A stretch of 64,000 nt of DNA from Zeus faber (taxonomy: Eukaryota > Chordata > Actinopteri > Zeiformes > Zeidae): NCBI GenBank assembly GCA_960531495.1, contig OY482866.1, positions 4,405,418 through 4,469,417 of the forward strand, written 5' to 3'. Every line of letters starts with the position of its first letter. The stretch's first letter is position 1. Under the pieces are notes generated by a model, which saw only the letters and a list, made by a program, of their open reading frames with translations, did not search any database and had not been told where the DNA came from. The position numbers and the translations under genes are program-made. This document shows positions 12,000 through 25,256 of the stretch, piece by piece.

Positions 12000-12070
12000 T
12001 ACATTGGCCGGGAATCGAACGCGGGCAACCCGCGTGGCAGGCGAGAATTCTTCCACTGAACCACCAATGC
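12000..12070 (-). pseudogene. tRNA-Gly, mosaic of relic and canonical halves
   Basis: The 3' half is of the relic type (CCAATGT acceptor strand, T-stem C-C clash), while the 5' half is canonical (GCATTGG, GTTC). Pair 1-72 is G-U. It looks like a recombinant between classes. Anticodon GCC. Confidence 0.75.
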
Positions 12071-12880
12071 TCATGTTCACCAGCTTCTTGCCCCCCCCAA
12101 GCTACAGTTAATGGTTAACCCTAACCAAAATCCTGATAAAAAGGTTCGCATACCGTCCTGATACTGGACTTTTTTGGATCTTGGCTGTCCTGGAAGTATT
12201 GGCCAGTGCGGCAAGGGCAAAAAATCAAGAAAGACATATTTGAAAGAAGGCCAAATCCTTCGGAGATTTTTACGGTGCTGCGTTCAGATGGCAGTCCCAG
12301 ATGGAGGCGTGGGTAAAAATCCAGCTTCTGACAAGTTCTTTCTGTAGATGTTATCCTAAATGCCTACTTTGCTCGAGCATTTAGGCAACAGCAGTATAAT
12401 CACCCAAGCATTCAGACAGTTGACTTGGACCTCACTAGCTCTATGAAGCAACGACCCCATCTTACCTCAGAGTCAAAAGTGAATGCAAGAGGACGCCATG
12501 AACAAGAAGACATTTACTATTTTTGGATCTTGGCGGTCCTGGAAGTATTGGCCGTTGTAGCAAGGGCAAAAAAATCATGAAAGACAAATTTGAAAGAAGG
12601 CCAAAGCCTTTGGAGAATTTAACAGCACTGCGTTCAGATGGCAGTCCCAGATGGAGGCGTGGGTAAAAATGCAGCTTCTGACAAGTTCTTTCTGTAGATT
12701 TTATCCTAAATGCCTACTTTGCTCGAGCAATTATGCAACAGCAGCATAATCACCCAAGCATCCAGAGAGTTAACTTGGACCTCACTAGCTCCATGTGACA
12801 CCTACCCCATCTTATCTCAGTGTCAGCTGTAAAACTTGCATGACCTCAATTGTTGCTAGGCACTGTCTCCAACAGACCAC

Positions 12881-12951
12881 TGCATTGGCCGGGAATCGAA
12901 CCCGGGCAACCCGCGTGGCAGGCGAGAATTCTTCCACTGAACCACCAATGC
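12881..12951 (-). tRNA. tRNA-Gly (GCC), canonical
   Basis: It is identical to the 6201 copy; the anticodon complement ggc is at plus 12917-12919. Confidence 0.93.
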
Positions 12952-13761
12952 TCATGTTCACCTGCTTCTTGCCCCCCCCAAGCTACAGTTAATGGTTAAC
13001 CCTAACCAAAATCCTGATAAAAAGGTTCGCATACCGTCCTGATACTGGACTTTTTTGGATCTTGGCTGTCCTGGAAGTATTGGCCAGTGCGGCAAGGGCA
13101 AAAAATCAAGAAAGACATATTTGAAAGAAGGCCAAATCCTTCGGAGATTTTTACGGTGCTGCGTTCAGATGGCAGTCCCAGATGGAGGCGTGGGTAAAAA
13201 TCCAGCTTCTGACAAGTTCTTTCTGTAGATGTTATCCTAAATGCCTACTTTGCTCGAGCATTTAGGCAACAGCAGTATAATCACCCAAGCATTCAGACAG
13301 TTGACTTGGACCTCACTAGCTCTATGAAGCAACGACCCCATCTTACCTCAGAGTCAAAAGTGAATGCAAGAGGACGCCATGAACAAGAAGACATTTACTA
13401 TTTTTGGATCTTGGCGGTCCTGGAAGTATTGGCCGTTGTAGCAAGGGCAAAAAAATCATGAAAGACAAATTTGAAAGAAGGCCAAACCCTTTGGAGAATT
13501 TAACAGCACTGCGTTCAGATGGCAGTCACAGAGGGAGGCGTGGGTAAAAATCCAGCTTCTGACAAGTTCTTTCTGTAGATGTTATCCTAAATGCCTACTT
13601 TGTTCGAGCAATTATGCAACAGCAGCATAATGACCTAAGCATCCAGAGAGTTGACTTGGACCTCACTAGCTCCATGTGACACCTACCCCATCTTATCTCA
13701 GTGTCAGCTGTAAAACTTGCATGACCTCAATTGTTGCTAGGCACTGTCTCCAACAGCCGAC

Positions 13762-13832
13762 TGCATTGGCCGGGAATCGAACCCGGGCAACCCGCGTGGC
13801 AGGCGAGAATTCTTCCACTGAACCACCAATGC
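13762..13832 (-). tRNA. tRNA-Gly (GCC), canonical
   Basis: The tRNA is unchanged. The leader has a private tgcctccccc variant, shared only with the units at 29590 and 41317. The 3' flank reads cagccgactg. Confidence 0.93.
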
Positions 13833-14642
13833 TCATGTTCACCTGCTTCTTGCCTCCCCCAAGCTACAGTTAATGGTTAACCCTAACCAAAATCCTGATA
13901 AAAAGATTCGGATACCGTCCTGATACTGGACTTTTTTGGATCTTGGCGGTCCTGGAAGTATTGGCCGTTGCGGCAAGGGCAAAAAATCAAGAAAGACATA
14001 TTTGAAAGAAGGCTAAATCCTTCGGAGATTTTTACGGTGCTGCGTTCAGATGGCAGTCCCAGATGGAGGCGTGGGTAAAAATCCAGCTTCTGACAAGTTC
14101 TTTCTGTAGATGTTATCCTAAATGCCTACTTTGCTCGAGCATTTAGGCAACAGCAGTATAATCACCCAAGCATTCAGACAGTTGACTTGGACCTCACTAG
14201 CTCTATGAAGCAACGACCCCATCTTACCTCAGAGTCAAAAGTGAATGCAAGAGGACGCCATGAACAAGAAGACATTTACTATTTTTGGATCTTGGCGGTC
14301 CTGGAAGTATTGGCCGTTGTAGCAAGGGCAAAAAAATCATGAAAGACAAATTTGAAAGAAGGCCAAACCCTTTGGAGAATTTAACAGCACTGCGTTCAGA
14401 TGGCAGTCACAGAGGGAGGCGTGGGTAAAAATCCAGCTTCTGACAAGTTCTTTCTGTAGATGTTATCCTAAATGCCTACTTTGTTCGAGCAATTATGCAA
14501 CAGCAGCATAATGACCTAAGCATCCAGAGAGTTGACTTGGACCTCACTAGCTCCATGTGACACCTACCCCATCTTATCTCAGTGTCAGCTGTAAAACTTG
14601 CATGACCTCAATTGTTGCTAGGCACTGTCTCCAACAGCCGAC

Positions 14643-14713
14643 TGCATTGGCCGGGAATCGAACCCGGGCAACCCGCGTGGCAGGCGAGAATTCTTCCACT
14701 GAACCACCAATGC
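14643..14713 (-). tRNA. tRNA-Gly (GCC), canonical
   Basis: The tRNA is unchanged, with the cagccgactg 3' flank as at 13762. Confidence 0.93.
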
Positions 14714-15522
14714 TCATGTTCACCTGCTTCTTGCCCCCCCCAAGCTACAGTTAATGGTTAACCCTAACCAAAATCCTGATAAAAAGATTCGGATACCGTC
14801 CTGATACTGGACTTTTTGGGATCTTGGCGGTCCTGGAAGTATTGGCCGTTGCGGCAAGGGCAAAAAATCAAGAAAGACATATTTGAAAGAAGGCTAAATC
14901 CTTCGGGGATTTTTACGGCACTGCGTTCAGATGGCAGTCCCAGATGGAGGCGTGGGTAAAAATCCAGCTTCTGACAAGTTCTTTCTGTAGATGTTATCCT
15001 AAATGCCTACTTTGTTCGAGCATTTAGGCAACAGCAGCATAATAACTCAAGCATTCAGACAGTTGACTTGGACCACACTAGCTCCATGAAGCAACTACCC
15101 CATCTTACCTCAGTGTCAAAAGTGAATGCAAGAAGAGGCCATGAACAAGAAGACATTTACTATTTTTGGATCTTGGCGGTCCTGGAATTATTGGGCGTTG
15201 TAGCAAGGGCAAAAAATCATGAAAGACAAATTTGAAAGAAGGCCAAACCCTTTGGAGAATTTAACAGCACTGCGTTCAGATGGCAGTCCCAGATGGAGGC
15301 GTGGGTAAAAATGCAGCTTCTGACAAGTTCTTTCTGTAGATTTTATTCTAAATGCCTACTTTGCTCGAGCGATTATGCAACAGCAGCATAATCACCCAAG
15401 CATCCAGAGAGTTAACTTGGACCTCACTAGCTCCATGTGACACCTACCCCATCTTATCTCAGTGTTAGCTGTAAAATTTGCATGACCTCAATTGTTGCTA
15501 GGCACTGTCTCCAACAGACCAC

Positions 15523-15592
15523 TACATTGGCCGGGAATAAACCCGGGCAACCCGCGTGGCAGGCGAGAATTCTTCCACTGAACCACCAAAGC
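15523..15592 (-). pseudogene. tRNA-Gly pseudogene, six-base T loop and relic acceptor
   Basis: It is 70 nt with T loop TTTATT and acceptor GCTTTGG/CCAATGT (mismatch at pair 3). Anticodon GCC. It combines two lesion types. Confidence 0.85.
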
Positions 15593-16750
15593 TCATGTTC
15601 AACTGCTTTTTGCCCCCCCCAAGCTACAGTTAATGGTTAACCCTAACCATAACCCTTATAAAAAGGTTCGGATACCGTCCTGATACTGGACTTTTTTGGA
15701 TCTTGGCTGTCCTGGAAGTATTGGCCGTTGCGGAAAGGGCAAAAAATCAAGAAAGACATATTTGAAAGAAGGCTAAATCCTTCGGGGATTTTTACGGCAC
15801 TGCGTTCAGATGGCAGTCCCAGAGGGAGGCGTGGGTAAAAATCCAGCTTCTGACAAGTTCTTTCTGTAGATGTTATCCTAAATGCCTACTTTGTTCGAGC
15901 ATTAAGGCAACAGCAGCATAATAACCCAAGCATTCAGACAGTTGACTTGGACCTCACTAGCTCCATGAAGCAACTACCCCATCTTACCTCAGTGTCAAAA
16001 GTGAATGCAAGAAGAGGCCATGAACAAGAAGACATTTACTATTTTTGGATCTTGGCGGTCCTGGAAGTATTGGCCGTTGCGGCAAGGGCAAAAAATCAAG
16101 AAAGACATATTTGAAAGAAGGCTAAATCCTTCGGGGATTTTTACGGCGCTGCGTTCAGATGGCAGTCCCAGAGGGAGGCGTGGGTAAAAATCCAGCTTCT
16201 GACAAGTTCTTTCTGTAGATGTTATCCTAAATGCCTACTTTGCTCGAGCATTTAGGCAACAGCAGTATAATCACCCAAGCATTCAGACAGTTGACTTGGA
16301 CCTCACTAGCTCCATGAAGCAACTACCCCATCTTACCTCAGTGTCAAAAGTGAATGCAAGAAGAGGCCATGAACAAGAAGACATTTACTATTTTTGGATC
16401 TTGGCGGTCCTGGAAGTATTGGGCGTTGTAGCAAGGGCAAAAAATCATGAAAGACAAATTTGAAAGAAGGCCAAACCCTTTGGAGAATTTAACAGCACCG
16501 CGTTCAGATGGCAGTCCCAGATGGAGGCATGGGTAAAAATGCAGCTTCTGACAAGTTCTTTCTGTAGATGTTATCCTAAATGCCTACTTTGTCCGAGCAT
16601 TTAGGCAACAGCAGCATAGTAACCCAAGCATTCAGACAGTTGACTTGGACCTCACTAGCTCCATGTGACACCTACCCCATCTTATCTCAGTGTCAGCTGT
16701 AAAACTTGCATGACCTCAATTGTTGCTAGGCACTGTCTCCAACAGACCAC
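15593..16750. repeat. Three half-units (one extra)
   Basis: The tRNA spacing is 1228 bp (880 plus 348), from one additional half-unit. Confidence 0.88.
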
Positions 16751-16821
16751 TGCATTGGCCGGGAATCGAACCCGGGCAACCCGCGTGGCAGGCGAGAATT
16801 CTTCCACTGAACCACCAATGC
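16751..16821 (-). tRNA. tRNA-Gly (GCC), canonical
   Basis: The tRNA is unchanged. The adjacent half-unit has the gtccgagcattt...catagtaac variant, shared with units at 22.6, 36.7, 46.8 and 48.6 kb. Confidence 0.93.
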
Positions 16822-17979
16822 TCATGTTCACCTGCTTCTTGCCCCCCCCAAGCTACAGTTAATGGTTAACCCTAACCAAAATCCTGATAAAAAGATTCGG
16901 ATACCGTCCTGATACTGGACTTTTTTGGATCTTGGCGGTCCTGGAAGTATTGGCCGTTGCGGCAAGGGCAAAAAATCAAGAAAGACATATTTGAAAGAAG
17001 GCTAAATCCTTCGGGGATTTTTACGGCACTGCGTTCAGATGGCAGTCCCAGAGGGAGGCGTGGGTAAAAATCCAGCTTCTGACAAGTTCTTTCTGTAGAT
17101 TTTATCCTAAATGCCTACTTTCTTCGAGCATTTAGGCAACAGCAGTATAATCACCCAAGCATTCAGAAAGTTGGCATGGACCTCACAAGCTCCATGAAGC
17201 AACGACCCCATCTTACCTCAGAGTCAAAAGTGAATGCAAGAAGACGCCAGGAACAAGAAGACATTTACTATTTATGGATCTTGGCGGTCCTGGAAGTATT
17301 GGCCGTTGCGGCAAGGGCAAAAAATCAAGAAAGACATATTTGAAAGAAGGCTAAATCCTTCGGGGATTTTTACGGCGCTGCGTTCAGATGGCAGTCCCAG
17401 AGGGAGGCGTGGGTAAAAATCCAGCTTCTGACAAGTTCTTTCTGTAGATGTTATCCTAAATGCCTACTTTGCTCGAGCATTTAGGCAACAGCAGTATAAT
17501 CACCCAAGCATTCAGACAGTTGACTTGGACCTCACTAGCTCCATGAAGCAACGACCCCATCTTACCTCAGAGTCAAAAGTGAATGCAAGAAGACGCCATG
17601 AACAAGAAGACATTTACTATTTTTGGATCTTGGCGGTCCTGGAATTATTGGGCGTTGTAGCAAGGGCAAAAAATCATGAAAGACAAATTTGAAAGAAGGC
17701 CAAACCCTTTGGAGAATTTAACAGCACTGCGTTCAGATGGCAGTCCCAGATGGAGGCGTGGGTAAAAATGCAGCTTCTGACAAGTTCTTTCTGTAGATTT
17801 TATCCTAAATGCCTACTTTGCTCGAGCAATTATGCAACAGCAGCATAATCACCCAAGCATCCAGAGAGTTGACTTGGACCTCACTAGCTCCATGTGACAC
17901 CTACCCCATCTTATCTCAGTGTCAGCTGTAAAACTTGCATGACCTCAATTGTTGTTAGGCACTGTCTCCAACAGACCAC
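16822..17979. repeat. Three half-units (one extra)
   Basis: The tRNA spacing is 1229 bp. It includes the gttggcatggacctcac variant half-unit, also found near 10.3, 24.4, 30.9, 33.9, 37.2 and 42.6 kb. Confidence 0.88.
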
Positions 17980-18050
17980 TGCATTGGCCGGGAATCGAAC
18001 CCGGGCAACCCGCGTGGCAGGCGAGAATTCTTCCACTGAACCACCAATGC
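17980..18050 (-). tRNA. tRNA-Gly (GCC), canonical
   Basis: The tRNA is unchanged, with the gttgttaggc flank as at 11120. Confidence 0.93.
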
Positions 18051-18859
18051 TCATGTTCAACTGCTTTTTGCCCCCCCCAAGCTACAGTTAATGGTTAACC
18101 CTAACCATAACCCTTATAAAAAGGTTCGGATACCGTCCTGATACTGGACTTTTTGGGATCTTGGCGGTCCTGGAAGTATTGGCCGTTGCGGCAAGGGCAA
18201 AAAATCAAGAAAGACATATTTGAAAGAAGGCTAAATCCTTCGGGGATTTTTACGGCACTGCGTTCAGATGGCAGTCCCAGATGGAGGCGTGGGTAAAAAT
18301 CCAGCTTCTGACAAGTTCTTTCTGTAGATGTTATCCTAAATGCCTACTTTGTTCGAGCATTTAGGCAACAGCAGCATAATAACTCAAGCATTCAGACAGT
18401 TGACTTGGACCACACTAGCTCCATGAAGCAACTACCCCATCTTACCTCAGTGTCAAAAGTGAATGCAAGAAGAGGCCATGAACAAGAAGACATTTACTAT
18501 TTTTGGATCTTGGCGGTCCTGGAATTATTGGGCGTTGTAGCAAGGGCAAAAAATCATGAAAGACAAATTTGAAAGAAGGCCAAACCCTTTGGAGAATTTA
18601 ACAGCACTGCGTTCAGATGGCAGTCCCAGATGGAGGCGTGGGTAAAAATGCAGCTTCTGACAAGTTCTTTCTGTAGATTTTATTCTAAATGCCTACTTTG
18701 CTCGAGCGATTATGCAACAGCAGCATAATCACCCAAGCATCCAGAGAGTTAACTTGGACCTCACTAGCTCCATGTGACACCTACCCCATCTTATCTCAGT
18801 GTCAGCTGTAAAATTTGCATGACCTCAATTGTTGCTAGGCACTGTCTCCAACAGACCAC

Positions 18860-18929
18860 TACATTGGCCGGGAATAAACCCGGGCAACCCGCGTGGCAGG
18901 CGAGAATTCTTCCACTGAACCACCAAAGC
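18860..18929 (-). pseudogene. tRNA-Gly pseudogene, six-base T loop and relic acceptor
   Basis: It carries the same double lesion as 15523 and is 70 nt long. Confidence 0.85.
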
Positions 18930-20086
18930 TCATGTTCAACTGCTTTTTGCCCCCCCCAAGCTACAGTTAATGGTTAACCCTAACCATAACCCTTATAAAA
19001 AGGTTCGGATACCGTCCTGATACTGGACTTTTTTGGATCTTGGCTGTCCTGGAAGTATTGGCCGTTGCGGCAAGGGCAAAAAATCAAGAAAGACATATTT
19101 GAAAGAAGGCTAAATCCTTCGGGGATTTTTACGGCACTGCGTTCAGATGGCAGTCCCAGAGGGAGGCGTGGGTAAAAATCCAGCTTCTGACAAGTTCTTT
19201 CTGTAGATGTTATCCTAAATGCCTACTTTGTTCGAGCATTTAGGCAACAGCAGCATAATAACCCAAGCATTCAGACAGTTGACTTGGACCTCACTAGCTC
19301 CATGAAGCAACTACCCCATCTTACCTCAGTGTCAAAAGTGAATGCAAGAAGAGGCCATGAACAAGAAGACATTTACTATTTTTGGATCTTGGCGGTCCTG
19401 GAAGTATTGGCCGTTGCGGCAAGGGCAAAAAATCAAGAAAGACATATTTGAAAGAAGGCTAAATCCTTCGGGGATTTTTACGGCGCTGCGTTCAGATGGC
19501 AGTCCCAGAGGGAGGCGTGGGTAAAAATCCAGCTTCTGACAAGTTCTTTCTGTAGATGTTATCCTAAATGCCTACTTTGCTCGAGCATTTAGGCAACAGC
19601 AGTATAATCACCCAAGCATTCAGACAGTTGACTTGGACCTCACTAGCTCCATGAAGCAACTACCCCATCTTACCTCAGTGTCAAAAGTGAATGCAAGAAG
19701 AGGCCATGAACAAGAAGACATTTACTATTTTTGGATCTTGGCGGTCCTGGAAGTATTGGGCGTTGTAGCATGGGCAAAAAATCATGAAAGACAAATTTGA
19801 AAGAAGGCCAAATCCTTTGGAGAATTTAACAGCACTGCGTTCGGATGGCAGTCCAGATGGAGGCGTGGGAAAAAATGCAGCTTCTGACAAGTTCTTTCTG
19901 TAGATTTTATCCTAAATGCCTACTTTGCTCGAGCAATTATGCAACAGCAGCATAATCACCCAGGCATCCAGAGAGTTGACTTGGACCTCACTAGCTCCAT
20001 GTGACACCTACCCCATCTTATCTCAGTGTCAGCTGTAAAACTTGCATGACCTCAATTGTTGCTAGGCACTGACTCCAACAGACCAC
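18930..20086. repeat. Three half-units (one extra)
   Basis: The tRNA spacing is 1227 bp. It is matched by the block at 44,028-45,185 in both spacing and order. Confidence 0.88.
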
Positions 20087-20157
20087 TGCATTGGCCGGGA
20101 ATCGAACCCGGGCAACCCGCGTGGGAGGCGAGAATTCTTCCACTAAACCACCAATGC
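20087..20157 (-). tRNA. tRNA-Gly (CCC)
   Basis: It carries the same two changes as 8842 (anticodon CCC, T13), with boxes and stems intact. It keeps the linked gcactgactcc flank. Confidence 0.9.
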
Positions 20158-20967
20158 TCATGTTCAACCGCTTTTTGCCCCCCCCCAAGCTACAGTTAAT
20201 GGTTAACCCTAACCATAACCCTGATAAAAAGGTTCGCATACCGTCCTGATACTGGACTTTTTTGGATCTTGGCTGTCCTGGAAGTATTGGCCGTTGCGGC
20301 AAGGGCAAAAAATCAAAAAAGACATATTTGAAAGAAGGCTAAATCCTTCGGGGATTTTTACGGCACTGCGTTCAGATGGCAGTCCCAGATGGAGGCGTGG
20401 GTAAAAATCCAGCTTCTGACAAGTTCTTTCTGTAGATGTTATCCTAAATGCCTACTTTGTTCGAGCATTTAGGCAACAGCAGCATAATAACCCAAGCATT
20501 CAGACAGTTGACTTGGACCACACTAGCTCCATGAAGCAACTACCCCATCTTACCTCAGTGTCAAAAGTGAATGCAAGAAGAGGCCATGAACAAGAAGACA
20601 TTTACTATTTTTGGATCTTGGCGGTCCTGGAATTATTGGGCGTTGTAGCAAGGGCAAAAAATCATGAAAGACAAATTTGAAAGAAGGCCAAACCCTTTGG
20701 AGAATTTAACAGCACTGCGTTCAGATGGCAGTCCCAGATGGAGGCGTGGGTAAAAATGCAGCTTCTGACAAGTTCTTTCTGTAGATTTTATTCTAAATGC
20801 CTACTTTGCTCGAGCAATTATGCAACAGCAGCATAATCACCCAAGCATCCAGAGAGTTAACTTGGACCTCACTAGCTCCATGTGACACCTACCCCATCTT
20901 ATCTCAGTGTCAGCTGTAAAATTTGCATGACCTCAATTGTTGCTAGGCACTGTCTCCAACAGACCAC

Positions 20968-21038
20968 TACATTGGCCGGGAATCGAACGCGGGCAACCCG
21001 CGTGGCAGGCGAGAATTCTTCCACTGAATCACCAAAGC
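20968..21038 (-). pseudogene. tRNA-Gly relic with weakened stems
   Basis: It is of the 4442 class, with acceptor and T-stem mismatches. Anticodon GCC. Confidence 0.75.
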
Positions 21039-21847
21039 TCATGTTCAACTGCTTTTTGCCCCCCCCAAGCTACAGTTAATGGTTAACCCTAACCATAACC
21101 CTTATAAAAAGGTTCGGATACCGTCCTGATACTGGACTTTTTTGGATCTTGGCTGTCCTGCAAGTATTGGCCGTTGCGGCAAGGGCAAAAAATCAAGAAA
21201 GACATATTTGAAAGAAGGCTAAATCCTTCGGGGATTTTTACGGCACTGCGTTCAGATGGCAGTCCCAGAGGGAGGCGTGGGTAAAAATCCAGCTTCTGAC
21301 AAGTTCTTTCTGTAGATGTTATCCTAAATGCCTACTTTGTTCGAGCATTTAGGCAACAGCAGCATAATAACCCAAGCATTCAGACAGTTGACTTGGACCT
21401 CACTAGCTCCATGAAGCAACTACCCCATCTTACCTCAGTGTCAAAAGTGAATGCAAGAAGAGGCCATGAACAAGAAGACATTTACTATTTTTGGATCTTG
21501 GCGGTCCTGGAAGTATTGGCCGTTGCGGCAAGGGCAACAAATCAAGAAAGACATATTTGAAAGAAGGCTAAATCCTTTGGAGAATTTAACAGCACTGCGT
21601 TCGGATGGCAGTCCCAGATGGAGGCGTGGGAAAAAATGCAGCTTCTGACAAGTTCTTTCTGTAGATTTTATCCTAAATGCCTACTTTGCTCGAGCAATTA
21701 TGCAACAGCAGCATAATCACCCAGGCATCCAGAGAGTTGACTTGGACCTCACTAGCTCCATGTGACACCTACCCCATCTTATCTCAGTGTCAGCTGTAAA
21801 ACTTGCATGACCTCAATTGTTGCTAGGCACTGACTCCAACAGACCAC

Positions 21848-21918
21848 TGCATTGGCCGGGAATCGAACCCGGGCAACCCGCGTGGGAGGCGAGAATTCTT
21901 CCACTAAACCACCAATGC
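21848..21918 (-). tRNA. tRNA-Gly (CCC)
   Basis: This is the third CCC copy, identical to 20087 within the tRNA. The leader just upstream carries a ggttatccct variant. Confidence 0.9.
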
Positions 21919-22727
21919 TCATGTTCAACCGCTTTTTGCCCCCCCCAAGCTACAGTTAATGGTTATCCCTAACCATAACCCTGATAAAAAGGTTCGCATA
22001 CCGTCCTGATACTGGACTTTTTTGGATCTTGGCTGTCCTGGAAGTATTGGCCGTTGCGGCAAGGGCAAAAAATCAAGAAAGACATATTTGAAAGAAGGCC
22101 AAATCCTTCGGAGATTTTTACGGTGCTGCGTTCAGATGGCAGTCCCAGATGGAGGTGTGGGTAAAAATCCAGCTTCTGACAAGTTCTTTCTGTAGATGTT
22201 ATCCTAAATGCCTACTTTGCTCGAGCATTTAGGCAACAGCAGTATAATCACCCAAGCATTCAGACAGTTGACTTGGACCTCACTAGCTCTATGAAGCAAC
22301 GACGCCATCTTACCTCAGAGTCAAAAGTGAATGCAAGAGGACGCCATGAACAAGAAGACATTTACTATTTTTGGATCTTGGCGGTCCTGGAAGTATTGGG
22401 CGTTGTAGCAAGGGCAAAAAATCATGAAAGACAAATTTGAAAGAAGGCCAAACCCTTTGGAGAATTTAACAGCACCGCGTTCAGATGGCAGTCCCAGATG
22501 GAGGCGTGGGTAAAAATGCAGCTTCTGACAAGTTCTTTCTGTAGATGTTATCCTAAATGCCTACTTTGTCCGAGCATTTAGGCAACAGCAGCATAGTAAC
22601 CCAAGCATTCAGACAGTTGACTTGGACCTCACTAGCTCCATGTGACACCTACCCCATCTTATCTCAGTGTCAGCTGTAAAACTTGCATGACCTCAATTGT
22701 TGCTAGGCACTGTCTCCAACAGACCAC

Positions 22728-22798
22728 TGCATTGGCCGGGAATCGAACCCGGGCAACCCGCGTGGCAGGCGAGAATTCTTCCACTGAACCACCAATGC
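22728..22798 (-). tRNA. tRNA-Gly (GCC), canonical
   Basis: The tRNA is unchanged. The leader starts with the catgtgcacc variant. Confidence 0.93.
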
Positions 22799-23607
22799 TC
22801 ATGTGCACCTGCTTTTTGCCCCCCCCAAGCTACAGTTAATGGTTAACCCTAACCATAACCCTTATAAAAAGGTTCGGATACCGTCCTGATACTGGACTTT
22901 TTTGGATCTTGGCGGTCCTGGAAGTATTGGCCGTTGCGGCAAGGGCAAAAAATCAAGAAAGACATATTTGAAAGAAGGCTAAATCCTTCGGGGATTTTTA
23001 CGGCGCTGCGTTCAGATGGCAGTCCCAGAGGGAGGCGTGGGTAAAAATCCAGCTTCTGACAAGTTGTTTCTGTAGATGTTATCCTAAATGCCTACTTTGT
23101 TCGAGCATTTAGGCAACAGCAGCATAATAACCCAAGCATTCAGACAGTTGACTTGGACCACACTAGCTCCATGAAGCAACTACCCCATCTTACCTCAGTG
23201 TCAAAAGTGAATGCAAGAAGAGGCCATGAACAAGAAGACATTTACTATTTTTGGATCTTGGCGGTCCTGGAAGTATTGGGCGTTGTAGCAAGGGAAAAAA
23301 ATCATGAAAGACAAATTTGAAAGAAGGCCAAACCCTTTGGAGAATTTAACAGCACTGCGTTCAGATGGCAGTCCCAGATGGAGGCGTGGGTAAAAATGCA
23401 GCTTCTGACAAGTTCTTTCTGTAGATTTTATCCTAAATGCCTACTTTGCTCGAGCAATTATGCAACAGCAGCATCATTAACCAAGCATCCAGAGAGTTGA
23501 CTTGGACCTCACTAGCTCCATGTGACACCTACCCCATCTTATCTCAGTATCAGCTGTAAAACTTGCATGACCTCAATTTTTGCTAGGCACTGTCTCCAAC
23601 AGACCAC

Positions 23608-23678
23608 TGCATTGGCCGGGAATCAAACCCGGGCAACCCGCGTGGCAGGCGAGAATTCTTCCACTGAACCACCAATGC
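23608..23678 (-). tRNA. tRNA-Gly (GCC) with C56 changed
   Basis: It has T loop TTTGATT as at 2681. The stems are paired and the anticodon is GCC, but the B box is weakened. Confidence 0.7.
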
Positions 23679-25185
23679 TCATGTTCAACTGCTTTTTGCC
23701 CCCCCCAAGCTACAGTTAATGGTTAACCCTAACCATAACCCTGATAAAAAGGTTTGCATACCGTCCTGATACTGGACTTTTTTAGATCTTGGCTGTCCTG
23801 GAAGTATTGGCCGTTGGGGCAAGGGCAAAAAATCAAGAAAGACAAAATTGAAAGAAGGCTAAATCCTTCGGGGATTTTTATGGCTCTGCGTTCAGATGGC
23901 AGTCCCGGATGGAGGCGTGGGTAAAAATCCAGCTTCTGACAAGTTCTTTCTGTAGATGTTATCCTAAATGCCTACTTTGTTTGAGCATTTAGGCAACAGC
24001 AGCATAATAACCCAAGCATTCAGACAGTTGACTTGGACCTCACTAGCTCCATGAAGCAACTACCCCATCTTACCTCAGTGTCAAAAGTGAATGCAAGAAG
24101 ACACCATGAACAAGAAGACATTTGCTATTTTTGGATCTTGGCGGTCCTGGAAGTATTGGCCGTTGTAGCAAGGGCAAAAAATCAAGAAAGACAAATTTGA
24201 AAGATGGCTAAATCCTTCGGGGATTTTAACGGCGCTGCGTTCAGATGGCAGTCCCAGAGGGAGGCGTGGGTAAAAATCCAGCTTCTGACAAGTTCTTTCT
24301 GTAGATTTTATCCTAAATGCCTACTTTCTTCGAGCATTTAGGCAACAGCAGTATAATCACCCAAGCATTCAGAAAGTTGGCATGGACCTCACAAGCTCCA
24401 TGAAGCAACGACCCCATCTTACCTCAGAGTCAAAAGTGAATGCAAGAAGACGCCAGGAACAAGAAGACATTTACTATTTATGGATCTTGGCGGTCCTGGA
24501 AGTATTGGCCGTTGCGGCAAGGGCAAAAAATCAAGAAAGACATATTTGAAAGAAGGCTAAATCCTTCGGGGATTTTTACGGCGCTGCGTTCAGATGGCAG
24601 TCCCAGAGGGAGGCGTGGGTAAAAATCCAGCTTCTGACAAGTTCTTTCTGTAGATGTTATCCTAAATGCCTACTTTGCTCGAGCATTTAGGCAACAGCAG
24701 TATAATCACCCAAGCATTCAGACAGTTGACTTGGACCTCACTAGCTCCATGAAGCAACGACCCCATCTTACCTCAGAGTCAAAAGTGAATGCAAGAAGAC
24801 GCCATGAACAAGAAGACATTTACTATTTTTGGATCTTGGCGGTCCTGGAATTATTGGGCGTTGTAGCAAGGGCAAAAAATCATGAAAGACAAATTTGAAA
24901 GAAGGCCAAACCCTTTGGAGAATTTAACAGCACTGCGTTCAGATGGCAGTCCCAGATGGAGGCGTGGGTAAAAATGCAGCTTCTGACAAGTTCTTTCTGT
25001 AGATTTTATCCTGAATGCCTACTTTGCTCGAGCAATTATGCAACAGCAGCATAATCACCCAAGCATCCAGAGAGTTGACTTGGACCTCACTAGCTCCATG
25101 TGACACCTACCCCATCTTATCTCAGTGTCAGCTGTAAAACTTGCATGACCTCAATTGTTGTTAGGCACTGTCTCCAACAGACCAC
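23679..25185. repeat. Four half-units (two extra)
   Basis: The tRNA spacing is 1578 bp (880 plus two half-units). The order of half-unit variants matches part of the 8.9-11.1 kb block. Confidence 0.88.
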
Positions 25186-25256
25186 TGCATTGGCCGGGAA
25201 TCGAACCCGGGCAACCCGCGTGGCAGGCGAGAATTCTTCCACTGAACCACTAATGC
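25186..25256 (-). tRNA. tRNA-Gly (GCC), one acceptor mismatch
   Basis: It is canonical except for GCATTAG in the 5' acceptor strand, which gives an A-C clash at pair 6. Boxes are intact. Confidence 0.75.

Noticed and set aside
12795-12992. Dozens of near-identical 65-67 codon frames beginning MTPTPSYLSV on the plus strand
   Set aside because: They begin at a GTG, read antisense through the tRNA-Gly and its leader, and recur only because the repeat does. There is no codon-level conservation pattern and no promoter or splice context.
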